Positions 7,455 to 16,095 are shown, counted from the first letter of the stretch. The stretch is DNA of 33,979 bases from an uncultured Bacteroidia bacterium (GCA_938005475.1 CALLNY010000004.1:1-33979), one strand, 5' to 3'. The notes: generated from the letters alone by a model not told the origin. Program-made: numbers and translations.

Positions 7455-8954
7455 CTATTTTTGATAAATCATAAATTCTACGCGTTGATTGAGAGTTCTA
7501 CCTTCTTCTGTATTGTTATCACCGATTGGTCTTGATGCGCCATAACCTACAGTACGAATTCTATCAGGTGCAATTCGTTGAGAAATTAAATATTTTTTTA
7601 CTTCGTTGGCACGGTTTTCTGATAATATCCTATTAGCCTCCGCAGGGCCTAAATTATTCGTATGCCCTGCTATTTCTATTTTAATTTCGGGGTTCTCTTT
7701 CATGAGTTTGACTAAGCGATTGAGTTCGTGAATAGATTCGGGTCTGATATTATATTTACCTCTCTCAAAGAATATATTATTTAAACGAATGCTTTGTCCG
7801 ATTTCTAGCGGTAGGAGATAAATATCCTTTTGTATCGTTTGGGATTGCGTGATGTTAGTTAAATCTAAATTTTCATTCACAGAGTAAAAACCTATGGTTT
7901 CAGCCATTATAGCGTATTTTTTACCAATGGGTAACGTAATCTGATACTCTCCAATTCCTGTTACCGATTGAGCCCTACCTGCTTCTTTTCCATCTTCTAA
8001 ATACTCGTATAGGATAGTCGCACCTAATGGTTCATTAGTTTTTTTATTGATTACTTTTCCTTTTACTAAAACTACGGGATTAGGTTTTACTTTTTCTTTT
8101 AATTTGATAACATATATATCACATCCACCAAAAGAGTTCGAATTAGCATTAAAGTAAGCATATTCTCCCATAGCATCTACTACAAAGGTTTCATTATGCC
8201 CAGCATCGTTAATATCTTTTCCTAAATTGATAGGTTCTGTCCATTGAGTATAGGTTTCATCCAAACGTTTAGTCATATAAATATCCCAAGAGCCAAAGCC
8301 TCCTTGGCGAATATTAGCAAAATATAGGGTTACACCGTCGGATGCTAAAAAAGGACTTAAAACTCTGGAACCGTTATTGATAACTTTACCAGTATGTTTG
8401 GGATAAGACCATTTTCCTGATTTTAAGAAACTTACGTATAAATCCCTTTCACTTACGGCATCATTGCCTTTATAAGTGAATAATAATACATTGCCTTCAT
8501 TGTTTAAATAAAAAGTAGCGTCCGTTTCTGGTAGATTAACGCCTAATTCAATAGGTTTAGGTTCAGACCAACCATTCACAGTGCGTTCAATAGTACATAA
8601 TTTTCGTTTGCCATTTAAAATTAGTGTGAGTAGTAAGCGGTTGTTATCAGGGGAGATTGAGTAAACATAGACAGAATTAGTGCCGTCATTAAATTTTGCA
8701 GGAAACTTTTTGGCTTCAGACCATTCGCCATTTACGTTTTTTTGTGTATAAAACAAGAAATTTTCATCGTTATTGGGGCATAAAATACGAGTAAAATACA
8801 ATGTACTTCCATCAGGGGAAATTCGGGGTCTATAATCGTAACAAGGGGAATTGACGTTCTTCCCTAAATTTTGAGGGTTCCCTACAATCATACTTTCCTG
8901 CGAAAACAGGTTATAAGGATAAAAAAGGATAATTAATGCCAAGCAAAGGACCAT
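7455..8954 (-). CDS. OmpA-family protein with PD40 propeller and carboxypeptidase-regulatory-like domain (PorE-like)
   Basis: A 499-residue exported protein. It has a signal peptide at 1-19 (ending NLFSQ), PD40/WD40-like propeller repeats at about 25-290 (for example RISPDGSTLYFTR, YSISPDNNRLLLT, FLASDGVTLYFAN, DIYMTKR), a CarboxypepD_reg-like beta domain at about 291-375 (VKGKVINKKTNEPLGATI, then YQITLPIGKKYAI) and a C-terminal OmpA domain at about 385-499 (FFERGKYNIRPES, EIAGHTNNLG, LSENRANEVKKYL). This order matches PorE-type T9SS proteins of Bacteroidota, which anchor the machinery to peptidoglycan, but the N-terminal TPR of PorE is absent, so a general envelope-anchor role is equally possible. 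Asn433 stands where OmpA domains usually have the diaminopimelate-binding Asp; Arg448 is kept. It is transcribed convergently with 6289-7428. Confidence 0.85.
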   Translation of the reverse strand: MVLCLALIILFYPYNLFSQESMIVGNPQNLGKNVNSPCYDYRPRISPDGSTLYFTRILCPNNDENFLFYTQKNVNGEWSEAKKFPAKFNDGTNSVYVYSISPDNNRLLLTLILNGKRKLCTIERTVNGWSEPKPIELGVNLPETDATFYLNNEGNVLLFTYKGNDAVSERDLYVSFLKSGKWSYPKHTGKVINNGSRVLSPFLASDGVTLYFANIRQGGFGSWDIYMTKRLDETYTQWTEPINLGKDINDAGHNETFVVDAMGEYAYFNANSNSFGGCDIYVIKLKEKVKPNPVVLVKGKVINKKTNEPLGATILYEYLEDGKEAGRAQSVTGIGEYQITLPIGKKYAIMAETIGFYSVNENLDLTNITQSQTIQKDIYLLPLEIGQSIRLNNIFFERGKYNIRPESIHELNRLVKLMKENPEIKIEIAGHTNNLGPAEANRILSENRANEVKKYLISQRIAPDRIRTVGYGASRPIGDNNTEEGRTLNQRVEFMIYQK

Positions 8955-8976
8955 ATAAACGAATAAAAATGGTTGA

Positions 8977-8984
8977 CAAATTTA
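8977..8984 (-). promoter_or_regulatory. -7 box for the OmpA/PD40 gene
   Basis: The minus strand reads TAAATTTG, 23 bases upstream of the ATG at 8954. No correctly spaced TTG is visible. Confidence 0.35.
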
Positions 8985-9013
8985 ATGCAATTTTTAATTA
9001 GGTGATAAGTTAA

Positions 9014-10051
9014 TTACCAATCTTTGAAGTATCTTTTTTTCATTACAAAGAAGTTCCAAATCATCAATTGAGGGATAACACCTTTCATTTTTCGTAAAGG
9101 GATTTTGGATTTAATTTTTTTTCGTTCTGCAATAACATGCGGGAGTAAGGCATAAAATGCCAAATGTCCTTTAAGGACCAACCAAAGTAAGCGTGGTTCA
9201 CCTGTAAAAAGCCCACGAATTGCGGCTATACCATCAAGACAAAGTCTAAAAAAAACTTTATAGAGTGCTTCTCCAATCGGGAGATTTTTGGTCATTACTA
9301 CGAGGGAATTACGAATGTTTAAAAAAATTTTTTTAGGTGAACCGTGTGCAAGAGTACCGCCCCCAATATGGTAAACTACCGAGGAGGGGATTACTTTAAT
9401 GTCGTAACCTGCATTATGGACTTTCCAACAGAAATCAATTTCTTCCATATGGGCAAAAAGTTTAGCGTCAAATAATCCTATTTCATGAATTACAGAAGTT
9501 CTAATTAACATACAGGCACCGGAAGCCCAGAAAATATAGGTTTCATCATCGTATTGCCCCATGTCTTCTTCGGTTACATTGAAAATTCTTCCACGACATA
9601 AAGGATAAGCCAGAATATCAATAAAGCCGCCGCTTGCTCCTGCATATTCAAATTTATGTTTTTCGTTATAACTTAATATTTTAGGTTGAACTGCGGCTAA
9701 TTTTGGTTCATTTTCCATAGCACGTACTAATGGTTCTAACCAGTTTGTAGTTACTGCAACGTCGGTGTTTAGTAATAAAGTGTAGGTAGTATCTACAAAA
9801 GGGATAGCACGATTATTACCTTCTGCGAAACCGTAGTTTTTGTCTAGTTGTACAATTTGAATTTGAGGATAATAATTTTTGACAAAAGCTACGCTATCAT
9901 CAGTAGATGCATTATCTAACATCAAGACTTTGAAATCTTGGTAATTAGATTGGAAGAGGAGGGGCAAGAAATTTTTTAGGTGTTGTACTCCATTCCAATT
10001 TACGAGCACGATAGTAACGATAGGATTATAAACCGAACTTGGAGAGGTCAA
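9014..10051 (-). CDS. Family 2 glycosyltransferase
   Basis: A 345-residue GT-A-fold glycosyltransferase of the rhamnosyltransferase-like GT2 group. Motifs: IVTIVLVNWNG (11-21), MLDNASTDDS (44-53), NYGFAEGNN (72-80), LLNTDV (93-98, the metal-binding DxD-like site), WASGACMLIR (175-184) and EEIDFCWK (203-210, ED catalytic-base region), then H228. The C-terminal part (about 250-345) is basic with amphipathic helices and may touch the inner membrane. The start is a TTG at 10051, overlapping the end of ybaB by 26 bases; the only later alternatives would cut into the first beta strand. It is the last gene of a probable four-gene operon. It probably adds sugars to a surface glycan, but donor and acceptor are unknown and no other glycan genes are nearby. 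Confidence 0.9.
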   Translation of the reverse strand: MTSPSSVYNPIVTIVLVNWNGVQHLKNFLPLLFQSNYQDFKVLMLDNASTDDSVAFVKNYYPQIQIVQLDKNYGFAEGNNRAIPFVDTTYTLLLNTDVAVTTNWLEPLVRAMENEPKLAAVQPKILSYNEKHKFEYAGASGGFIDILAYPLCRGRIFNVTEEDMGQYDDETYIFWASGACMLIRTSVIHEIGLFDAKLFAHMEEIDFCWKVHNAGYDIKVIPSSVVYHIGGGTLAHGSPKKIFLNIRNSLVVMTKNLPIGEALYKVFFRLCLDGIAAIRGLFTGEPRLLWLVLKGHLAFYALLPHVIAERKKIKSKIPLRKMKGVIPQLMIWNFFVMKKRYFKDW

Positions 10052-10358
10052 AACCGGGTATATTGGGTAAAAGATTTTGTGTTATTTTTTCGAGTTTGGA
10101 TTTAGCTTTGGAGGAAGCTTCTTCGAGGGCTTTATTTACAGCGGCACAAACGAGGTCTTCTAACATTTCGGGGTCATTTTTATCTATGACCTCGGGGTCA
10201 ATTTTAATTTTAATAATTTTTTTGGAAGCGGTTGCGGTTGCAATGACCATCCCACCTCCAGAAGAACCTTCTGCTGTAATAGAGTCCATAGACTCGTTTA
10301 TTTTTTTCATATTTTCTTGCATTTCCTGCATCTTACCAAAAAAATCTGCCATGTTCAT
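10026..10358 (-). CDS. ybaB: YbaB/EbfC family nucleoid-associated protein
   Basis: A 110-residue (or 108, if the in-frame ATG at 10352 is used) small DNA-binding protein of the YbaB/EbfC family, which forms tweezer-like dimers and affects nucleoid organisation. Typical pattern: an N-terminal helix (MADFFGKMQEMQENMKKI), GGGMVIATATASKKIIKIKI (around 34-53) with the conserved glycine-rich strand, then IDPEVID, EDLVCAAVNKALEEA and a C-terminal IPGFDL. In many bacteria ybaB sits with dnaX and recR; here it is downstream of a solute-binding protein and a small lipoprotein gene, and overlaps the glycosyltransferase gene. Length is normal for the family. Confidence 0.92.
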   Translation of the reverse strand: MNMADFFGKMQEMQENMKKINESMDSITAEGSSGGGMVIATATASKKIIKIKIDPEVIDKNDPEMLEDLVCAAVNKALEEASSKAKSKLEKITQNLLPNIPGFDLSKFGL

Positions 10359-10366
10359 AATTGTAT

Positions 10367-10516
10367 TTATTTAAGTTTGATTCCTTGCTTTTTGAGTTGT
10401 TTTTCTTTTATGTATTCTGCATGTTTAGGATGATTACAGTTCTTTCGTGGGTCGGTACAAGCGAATGTAATTAATCCTATGAAAAAGAAACAAATTATGA
10501 TTGATGTTTTGTTCAT
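10367..10516 (-). CDS. Small predicted lipoprotein (49 aa)
   Basis: A 49-residue protein from ATG 10516 to TAA at 10367-10369. It has a short basic N-terminus, a hydrophobic stretch (SIIICFFFIGLITFA) and Cys20 directly after, consistent with a Bacteroidota lipobox cut by signal peptidase II. The mature part is about 30 residues, charged, with a second Cys (RKNCNHPKHAEYIKEKQ) and a Lys-rich end. It lies 17 bases after the stop of the solute-binding protein gene and 8 bases before ybaB, so it is embedded in that operon. I do not recognise a family. Placement and lipoprotein-like structure support a real gene. Confidence 0.7.
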   Translation of the reverse strand: MNKTSIIICFFFIGLITFACTDPRKNCNHPKHAEYIKEKQLKKQGIKLK

Positions 10517-10533
10517 ATCTTAATCTATGGAAT

Positions 10534-12342
10534 TTATTTATACTTAACAAGTTCTTTGGGTGTCCAAAATCTTATAGGTTGAAATCCTGGTCTGACGGTA
10601 ACTGCTTCTGCATTTCTAAAACGTTTATGAATAACGATTCTATCGAGGGGCTGAGTAAGAAAAATACAGGGAACTTCTTTGTGGATTAAAACTTGAAATT
10701 TTTTATATAAATCTACTCTTTTGTTTTCATCTAGTTCCGTGCGGATTTGGTCTATGATTTGGTCTATTTCTTTATTAGAGAAAGCAATAAAATTTGTTCC
10801 ACCGTTAATAGATTCGGTATGCCATAATTGTTTTAAATCTTGCAGGGCAGGAGGAGTTGTCCAAGCACCATAAAACAAATCAAATTGATGTAAAGAAAGT
10901 TGTTCAATTATTTTTTTGAATTCCATGTTCACCATTTTGATTTCTATACCTATTGCTTTGGCACTTTCCTTAAACATGGTAACAATGTTTCTTCTTTCTT
11001 CATTTGTTTCATCTAGCAGAAATTCAAAGCTTAATTCAACGGTCTTTCCGTCAATGGTTTTATCTAAAATGCCATTGTTATTGGAGTCTTTCCATCCATT
11101 ATCTTTCAAAAGGGTAGCGGCGTATTCAGGGTCATAAGGAATGGGCTTTAAGGTATCATTGTAGATGTTTCCGTTGCTTTTTAGAATAGGTCCAACGATA
11201 CGTTGAGCCATTCCTTGTGCTACTTTATCTATGATTAAGTCTACATTGGCAAGGTGAGCAAGTGCTAAACGAACGTTTTTATCAGCGAGAGCAGGATTTC
11301 TATTATAAAGTTTGGGTTGGTTGTTAATTCCAATAAAAGAATAAATAGAAGTTGCGGGGTTATAAATGTAATAATGATTCGTGACATCAGGGTCTTGTTT
11401 TAGTTGGATAAAGTTTTTAGATACAATCCCGCTGGCGGCGTCAATTTCTTGGTTTTTAATAGATGCAACCACTGCGGTGGGGTCCTTGATAATTTTGAAA
11501 ATAATTTTTTGGGGATAGGCTTCTAATGCTTCGGTTTTTGCGAGTATTTTATCTCCCCACCAATTATCTTTTCTTACTAATTCAATTTTTTGATTGGTCT
11601 CCCAGGTAGTAAATTTATAGGGACCTGAGCCTACTACAAATTGAGGTTCTCTGCCGTATTTAATAGAATTAAATTCTTCTGCAAATTGTGTGATTTCCTT
11701 CGGAATGACGGTGTTAGTATCTTTGGATAATTTTACTTCGTAAGTACCTAAATCTTTTAAACTGAATTTGTCTAGTAAGCCATTAGGGTCATAAAAGTAT
11801 TGAGGGATAATAGGAATTTGAGAGATATCATAAACAGAACGAAAATACCTTTGATTAGCAAGGAAGGTTACTTTGTAAGGATTATCTGGGTCTAATTTGA
11901 TATTTTCTAAAAATTCAAAATATACACGTGTCTTTTGGCAGTTTACTTTTGGGTTTTTAATCACTTTAAACGTAAACTCAACATCTTTCCCTGTAATTGG
12001 TTGCCCATTATCCCAGAAAGCATCATTCCTTAATTCAAAAGTTATATTGAGTCCATCTTTGGATACTTCAGGTAAACTTTTGGCGAGCATTGGGTAGAGT
12101 TGGAAATCTTTAAGATTTTGATAAAGAAGGGTTTGGTAGACGTATTTTTGTAATTCTTGGGAAATAGCATCACTGGTGTTGGTAGGATGAAATCCTTGCG
12201 GGTCATTAGAAATTTGCAGAACGACCCAATCGCCGATGCTGGGCTCTTTTTGGCTACTTTCATAATTTTGAATGTTACCACCGCAACTGATTAAGTGTAA
12301 TAAAAGACTTAGTATGGAACCATTCAATATGAGCTTTTTCAT
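10534..12342 (-). CDS. ABC transporter substrate-binding lipoprotein, family 5 (peptide/nickel type)
   Basis: A 602-residue protein. N-terminal lipoprotein signal: hydrophobic LNGSILSLLLHLIS followed by Cys20, GGN. The remainder is a family-5 solute-binding protein (OppA/DppA-like): LTFELRNDAFWDNGQPI-type signature near 91-110 (here FELRNDAFWDNGQPITGKD), VVGSGPYKF (about 235-243), NVRLALAHLANVDLIIDKVA near 360, and RNIVTMFKESAKAIGIEI near 455. These proteins capture oligopeptides or similar ligands for an ABC importer, but no permease or ATPase gene is adjacent. It is the first gene of the operon continuing to the small lipoprotein, ybaB and glycosyltransferase. Ligand specificity cannot be read from sequence. 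Confidence 0.9.
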   Translation of the reverse strand: MKKLILNGSILSLLLHLISCGGNIQNYESSQKEPSIGDWVVLQISNDPQGFHPTNTSDAISQELQKYVYQTLLYQNLKDFQLYPMLAKSLPEVSKDGLNITFELRNDAFWDNGQPITGKDVEFTFKVIKNPKVNCQKTRVYFEFLENIKLDPDNPYKVTFLANQRYFRSVYDISQIPIIPQYFYDPNGLLDKFSLKDLGTYEVKLSKDTNTVIPKEITQFAEEFNSIKYGREPQFVVGSGPYKFTTWETNQKIELVRKDNWWGDKILAKTEALEAYPQKIIFKIIKDPTAVVASIKNQEIDAASGIVSKNFIQLKQDPDVTNHYYIYNPATSIYSFIGINNQPKLYNRNPALADKNVRLALAHLANVDLIIDKVAQGMAQRIVGPILKSNGNIYNDTLKPIPYDPEYAATLLKDNGWKDSNNNGILDKTIDGKTVELSFEFLLDETNEERRNIVTMFKESAKAIGIEIKMVNMEFKKIIEQLSLHQFDLFYGAWTTPPALQDLKQLWHTESINGGTNFIAFSNKEIDQIIDQIRTELDENKRVDLYKKFQVLIHKEVPCIFLTQPLDRIVIHKRFRNAEAVTVRPGFQPIRFWTPKELVKYK

Positions 12343-12359
12343 TATTATTTTTCAAAACG

Positions 12360-12367
12360 CAAATATA
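12360..12367 (-). promoter_or_regulatory. -7 box for the solute-binding protein operon
   Basis: The minus strand reads TATATTTGCG, a full TAnnTTTG match with GCG extension, 18 bases upstream of the ATG at 12342. A TTG exists upstream but only 14 bases away, shorter than usual. Confidence 0.5.
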
Positions 12368-12393
12368 AAAAAATAATTTACCAAAACTTTTTC

Positions 12394-13596
12394 TTATGTT
12401 AATTGATTAAGCGCTTTTGCCATTCTGTGAATTCCTTCGTGAATATCTTTTTCACTACAAGCGTAAGATAAACGAATATATTCATCAGCACCGAAGGCTG
12501 AACCGGGAATTGTAGCGACACCGTTATCTACTAAATAAAAGGCTAAATCTTCGGAAGTTTTAATGTATTTTTTTTCAGGGGTCTGTTTATGGAGGAATTG
12601 ACTAATGTTAGGAAAAAAATAGAAAGCTCCTTGAGGGCAATCTAATGGCACTTGGGGTAGAAGTTCACGAAAGAGTTGTATTCCTAAATCTCTACGTATT
12701 TTAAAGGTTTTTACCATTTCATAAGTAGGAGTTAAATCGGAGGAGACTGCGGTTAAAGCGGCTTTTTGAGCGATAAAATTTGCTCCACTAGTAACTTGCC
12801 CTTGATATTTTTCACATAAATCAGCTATCCATTTGGGTGCTCCTAAAAAACCTATTCGCCAACCTGTCATAGAAAATGCTTTTGAAACTCCATTTATGGT
12901 TATTGTTCTCTCAAAAACTTCTGGTATTGATGCCATACTACAAGCAGGCTCTTCGTAACTTATTAACTGATAAATTTCATCTGAAATTACATATAAATCG
13001 GGATATTTTAAAATGACTTGCCCTAATGCTTCTAATTCTGGTTTTGTATAGATACTGCCTGTTGGATTGGAGGGAGAACTAAAAATGATTAAACGGCTTT
13101 TGGGCGTTATTGCTTTTTCTAATTGTTCAGGTGTGATTTTGAATTTCTGCTCGTGTGTAGTGGGAATAAATACGGGAATACCTTCGGCTAAATATACCAT
13201 AGCGGCATAAGAAACCCAAAAAGGAGTTGGAATGATGACCTCTTCGCCTGGGTTCACCAAAGCCATTACCGCATTAAAAATAGACTGCTTAGCTCCTGTA
13301 GAAATGATGATATTTTCCGTTTGGTAAGGTATATGGCTAATTTTCTTAAAAAATTTCGCTACTGCTTCCCGTAATTCTACAATCCCTGCAACAGGGGTAT
13401 ATTTAATTTGTCCTTCTTGTAAAAGTGGGTATACTGATTCGCAAATAGGTTTAGGAGTAGGAAAATCCGGCTCGCCTAATGTAAAGGAAATAATGTCTCT
13501 TCCTTGTGATTTAAGTTGCCTCACATATTTAGCCATAGCTAAAGTTTCAGATTCTGAAATCTCTGTTAAGCGTTTGGAGCCTATGTATTTTTGCAT
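12394..13596 (-). CDS. Class I/II pyridoxal-phosphate aminotransferase (aspartate aminotransferase type)
   Basis: A 400-residue fold-type I aminotransferase resembling subgroup I-beta aspartate/prephenate aminotransferases. Key residues: FTLGEPDFPTPKPI (38-51), substrate/PLP-loop STGAKQS (99-105), SSPSNPTGS with N177, ISDEIY with D206 and Y209, and the Schiff-base lysine K239 in NGVSKAFSMTGWR, with R247. The C-terminal substrate-carboxylate Arg is in EYIRLSYACS. The start is set at the ATG at 13596. A longer frame from a TTG at 13623 is rejected, because the promoter -7 box (13621-13628) overlaps that position. Aspartate and oxoglutarate are the likely substrates, but exact specificity in this family is hard to assign. 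It is monocistronic, with a strong terminator of the preceding gene just upstream. Confidence 0.9.
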   Translation of the reverse strand: MQKYIGSKRLTEISESETLAMAKYVRQLKSQGRDIISFTLGEPDFPTPKPICESVYPLLQEGQIKYTPVAGIVELREAVAKFFKKISHIPYQTENIIISTGAKQSIFNAVMALVNPGEEVIIPTPFWVSYAAMVYLAEGIPVFIPTTHEQKFKITPEQLEKAITPKSRLIIFSSPSNPTGSIYTKPELEALGQVILKYPDLYVISDEIYQLISYEEPACSMASIPEVFERTITINGVSKAFSMTGWRIGFLGAPKWIADLCEKYQGQVTSGANFIAQKAALTAVSSDLTPTYEMVKTFKIRRDLGIQLFRELLPQVPLDCPQGAFYFFPNISQFLHKQTPEKKYIKTSEDLAFYLVDNGVATIPGSAFGADEYIRLSYACSEKDIHEGIHRMAKALNQLT

Positions 13597-13620
13597 ATCG
13601 ATTGAGTGGTTATCAATACA

Positions 13621-13628
13621 CAAAAGTA
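13621..13628 (-). promoter_or_regulatory. -7 box for the aminotransferase gene
   Basis: The minus strand reads TACTTTTG, 25 bases before the ATG at 13596. It supports that start over the upstream TTG, which would lie inside the box. No convincing TTG at -33. Confidence 0.45.
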
Positions 13629-13643
13629 AACATTTTTTGTTGT

Positions 13644-13674
13644 AAATAAAAAGCTACTCTTAAACGAGTAGCTT
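13644..13674 (-). terminator. Rho-independent terminator of the T9SS-sorted protein gene
   Basis: A perfect 9-base stem AAGCTACTC / GAGTAGCTT (13651-13659 and 13666-13674) with a 6-base loop. On the minus strand it is followed by TTTTTATTT, 26 bases past the stop codon at 13700. Confidence 0.88.
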
Positions 13675-13699
13675 CATTAAAAAGGATTTTGGATTTAAA

Positions 13700-16048
13700 T
13701 TATTTAGCAAATTTGAATGAATGAGTTTGTTGATTTAATTGAGTTTGAAGAATATACATTCCCCGAACGTAATTTTCAGTTTCAATGGTTAATATTTGTT
13801 TGCCAACTTTTAAATCAAAATTACCCTCTAAAATTTTTTGTCCGTTTAAGTTGAACACTTGATATTTGAGCATTTGCTCTTGGTCAGTTTCTACTATCAA
13901 ATTTAAGTAGTTTTGAACAGGATTTTGATAAAGTTGTATATCATTTTGGAGTGATACATTAAGTTCTAGGGTTTCAGAATATACACTTTGCCCATTATTC
14001 AAATTAGCTTTAATGCGGTAAAAGATTTTGGAAGTAAAAGGTTCTGATGTATCTAAATAATCATAAGTAGAGGTATTAGAAAGGTTTATAATAGTAACAG
14101 GAGAGAATTGACGGGCATCATAAGATTTCTGAATTTCAAAATTTTGAATTTCTTGGACGTTTTCTACAATCCAACTTAAATAATTTTGATGCTGGGTTCT
14201 TTGAAGGGTAAATTGTTTGAAGAAAACGGGGAGTGGATTGGGCGTATCATTACCTCCTACAATAAATTCAGAGAAGGAAGTTAGCCCTATCAAGCTAAGC
14301 GTAAATTGTGAATTCGAGCCAAATGGGACACCTTGAGTTCCTGGTGCTGTCCATGGGGTCGTGGAGTCATCACGTTTCAGTACTACTAATTCTTGGTAAT
14401 CCTCAACACCATAATAGTTCGTTCCTACCATTCGGAAAGTATATACATAACCTGCAAGAGAAGGGTCTGGAATGACACGGTGGTAACCATAACTATAAAT
14501 ACGATTTACATTAATAGACCCAACTGTTAAAGGTAAACCTAAATTACCTGCATATCCTGTGATATATTCTGAGGTTATGTAACCACCGGTGGTAGGTGCA
14601 GTTGTCATTAAGATGGCACAAGGCTGGATATCCGAGATAATACCAATAGGGAAGCCCCCAGAAACAAAATCAGTGGTAGCGCCTGCTTTAAACCATCTCT
14701 TAAATTTACCGTTATAAAGGTAAGAAGAAGTAAGAGTATAGAATAACGTACCCGGAATAATGTCATTTAAACCTAACGTAATGGTATAACCATTTCCATT
14801 AATTTTACCACCACCTGCAGGCATATTTAGCCCCCCTTGTATTAAAATATCAGAATTTAACACGTAACCATCTGGGTCAGGTAAGGCTACCACAACAGTA
14901 GGTCCAAAATTTAAAGTTCCTGTATTGGTGATAGACTGGGGAGTTGCAACAGTATTTTGTAAACTTAATACATAATTAGGGGGTGTTACCGATGGATTAA
15001 AATCGATATTTCCAATATTGGTTATATTTCCACCAATCACATCCGCTCTTGAAGTTAATAAAATGGGATATAAGTTAAATGTAGAAGTGATGGATTGTAC
15101 TTCTAAATTACCACCAATAGTTAGAATGCCGGTACCTGTATAATTGAAATTACCACCACTTAAAATGAAATTACCACCAACGTTTAATTTTCCTGAACTG
15201 GTTCTTTCAGAGGTACCTGATATGATTAAAATGTCTTCTGATACATTTACGTCTGCGGTTAGACCTAATCTTAAATTTCCTTGTTTTACAATGAATTGTT
15301 GTACGTTAAGGGGAGATGTACCCGTAAGATTGGTATTAAAGGATGGATGGTCTAATTCAAAAATAGCATAAGTTCTGCCAGCAGTAGCAGGAGCATTAAG
15401 GTTGTGTTGGTGGATATATTTACTATTTGGCTGAAAGACTACTTTGGAGTTTGGTGCAGAAAGACCGAAAGGGTTACCACCGTCTCTATAAATATATTCA
15501 GAGCCTGCTTCAAAGATAGTAGTACTAGGAGTTCCAGTATTGCCGAACATATTTCCGCTAAAGCCTGAATAGGCAATACATTGGGAACCATTTTTAAATA
15601 TGAAGCTATTTGGATCTGCCGTTAGGAAACGATGTGCCGCCTGGCTCGCTCCGATGCCACCTTGAATTTCAGCAGTTGCTCCTGAGGCAATTTGTAAAGT
15701 AATGGCATTTGCACCAACTAATTCGAGACCTGAACCTGGCTCCACAAAAAAATCAGTACCTACACCTCCGCTTATTGTTAAGGTATTTGGAGTCGTAGCA
15801 TTAAAACCCACTTTGGTTCCATTTTTTACTTTAAGTTGACCAATGGTTTGAGTGGGAATGTTTGTTACATTGTAAGTACCTCCATCACTAAACTCCAGAA
15901 TATCATCCGATGCAGGAGCTGAACGGTTTGGTGTCCAATTCGTTGGAGTGTTGAAATTTCCACCCGCAGGATTGTTCCAAACATACGTGGTCTGAGCTTG
16001 TAACGTTAGACCGCAAAAGAAAAGCAAGGTAAATAAATGTTTTATCAT
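13700..16048 (-). CDS. Large secreted beta-rich protein with T9SS type A C-terminal sorting domain
   Basis: A 782-residue protein starting at ATG 16048 (MIKHLFTLLFFCGLTLQAQ signal peptide). A longer frame reaching 16129 would place the promoter inside the gene, so it is rejected. The N-terminal region begins TTYVWNNPAGGNFNTPTNW, a motif frequent at the start of T9SS-exported Bacteroidota surface proteins. Residues about 40-420 are Gly/Asn/Thr-rich with short recurring strands (LTISGG, LNVGGNFILSGGNFNYTG, LTIGGNLEV), suggesting a beta-solenoid. Residues about 610-695 look fibronectin/Ig-like (LSWIVENVQEIQNFEIQKS). The last about 75 residues are a T9SS type A sorting domain (IQLYQNPVQNYLNL, VFNLNGQKIL, YVRGMYILQ). 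It is therefore probably exported and attached or released by the T9SS. Ligand or adhesive function is unknown. Confidence 0.85.
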   Translation of the reverse strand: MIKHLFTLLFFCGLTLQAQTTYVWNNPAGGNFNTPTNWTPNRSAPASDDILEFSDGGTYNVTNIPTQTIGQLKVKNGTKVGFNATTPNTLTISGGVGTDFFVEPGSGLELVGANAITLQIASGATAEIQGGIGASQAAHRFLTADPNSFIFKNGSQCIAYSGFSGNMFGNTGTPSTTIFEAGSEYIYRDGGNPFGLSAPNSKVVFQPNSKYIHQHNLNAPATAGRTYAIFELDHPSFNTNLTGTSPLNVQQFIVKQGNLRLGLTADVNVSEDILIISGTSERTSSGKLNVGGNFILSGGNFNYTGTGILTIGGNLEVQSITSTFNLYPILLTSRADVIGGNITNIGNIDFNPSVTPPNYVLSLQNTVATPQSITNTGTLNFGPTVVVALPDPDGYVLNSDILIQGGLNMPAGGGKINGNGYTITLGLNDIIPGTLFYTLTSSYLYNGKFKRWFKAGATTDFVSGGFPIGIISDIQPCAILMTTAPTTGGYITSEYITGYAGNLGLPLTVGSINVNRIYSYGYHRVIPDPSLAGYVYTFRMVGTNYYGVEDYQELVVLKRDDSTTPWTAPGTQGVPFGSNSQFTLSLIGLTSFSEFIVGGNDTPNPLPVFFKQFTLQRTQHQNYLSWIVENVQEIQNFEIQKSYDARQFSPVTIINLSNTSTYDYLDTSEPFTSKIFYRIKANLNNGQSVYSETLELNVSLQNDIQLYQNPVQNYLNLIVETDQEQMLKYQVFNLNGQKILEGNFDLKVGKQILTIETENYVRGMYILQTQLNQQTHSFKFAK

Positions 16049-16064
16049 AAAATAAAATTTGCTA

Positions 16065-16095
16065 CAAAGATAGTTGAATGGAAATTGAAAAACAA
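16065..16095 (-). promoter_or_regulatory. Promoter for the T9SS-sorted protein gene (TTG-N20-TATCTTTG)
   Basis: On the minus strand, TTG (16093-16095) and TATCTTTG (16065-16072) are separated by 20 bases, just after the stop codon of pcm at 16104. The ATG at 16048 is 17 bases downstream of the box. Confidence 0.72.
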
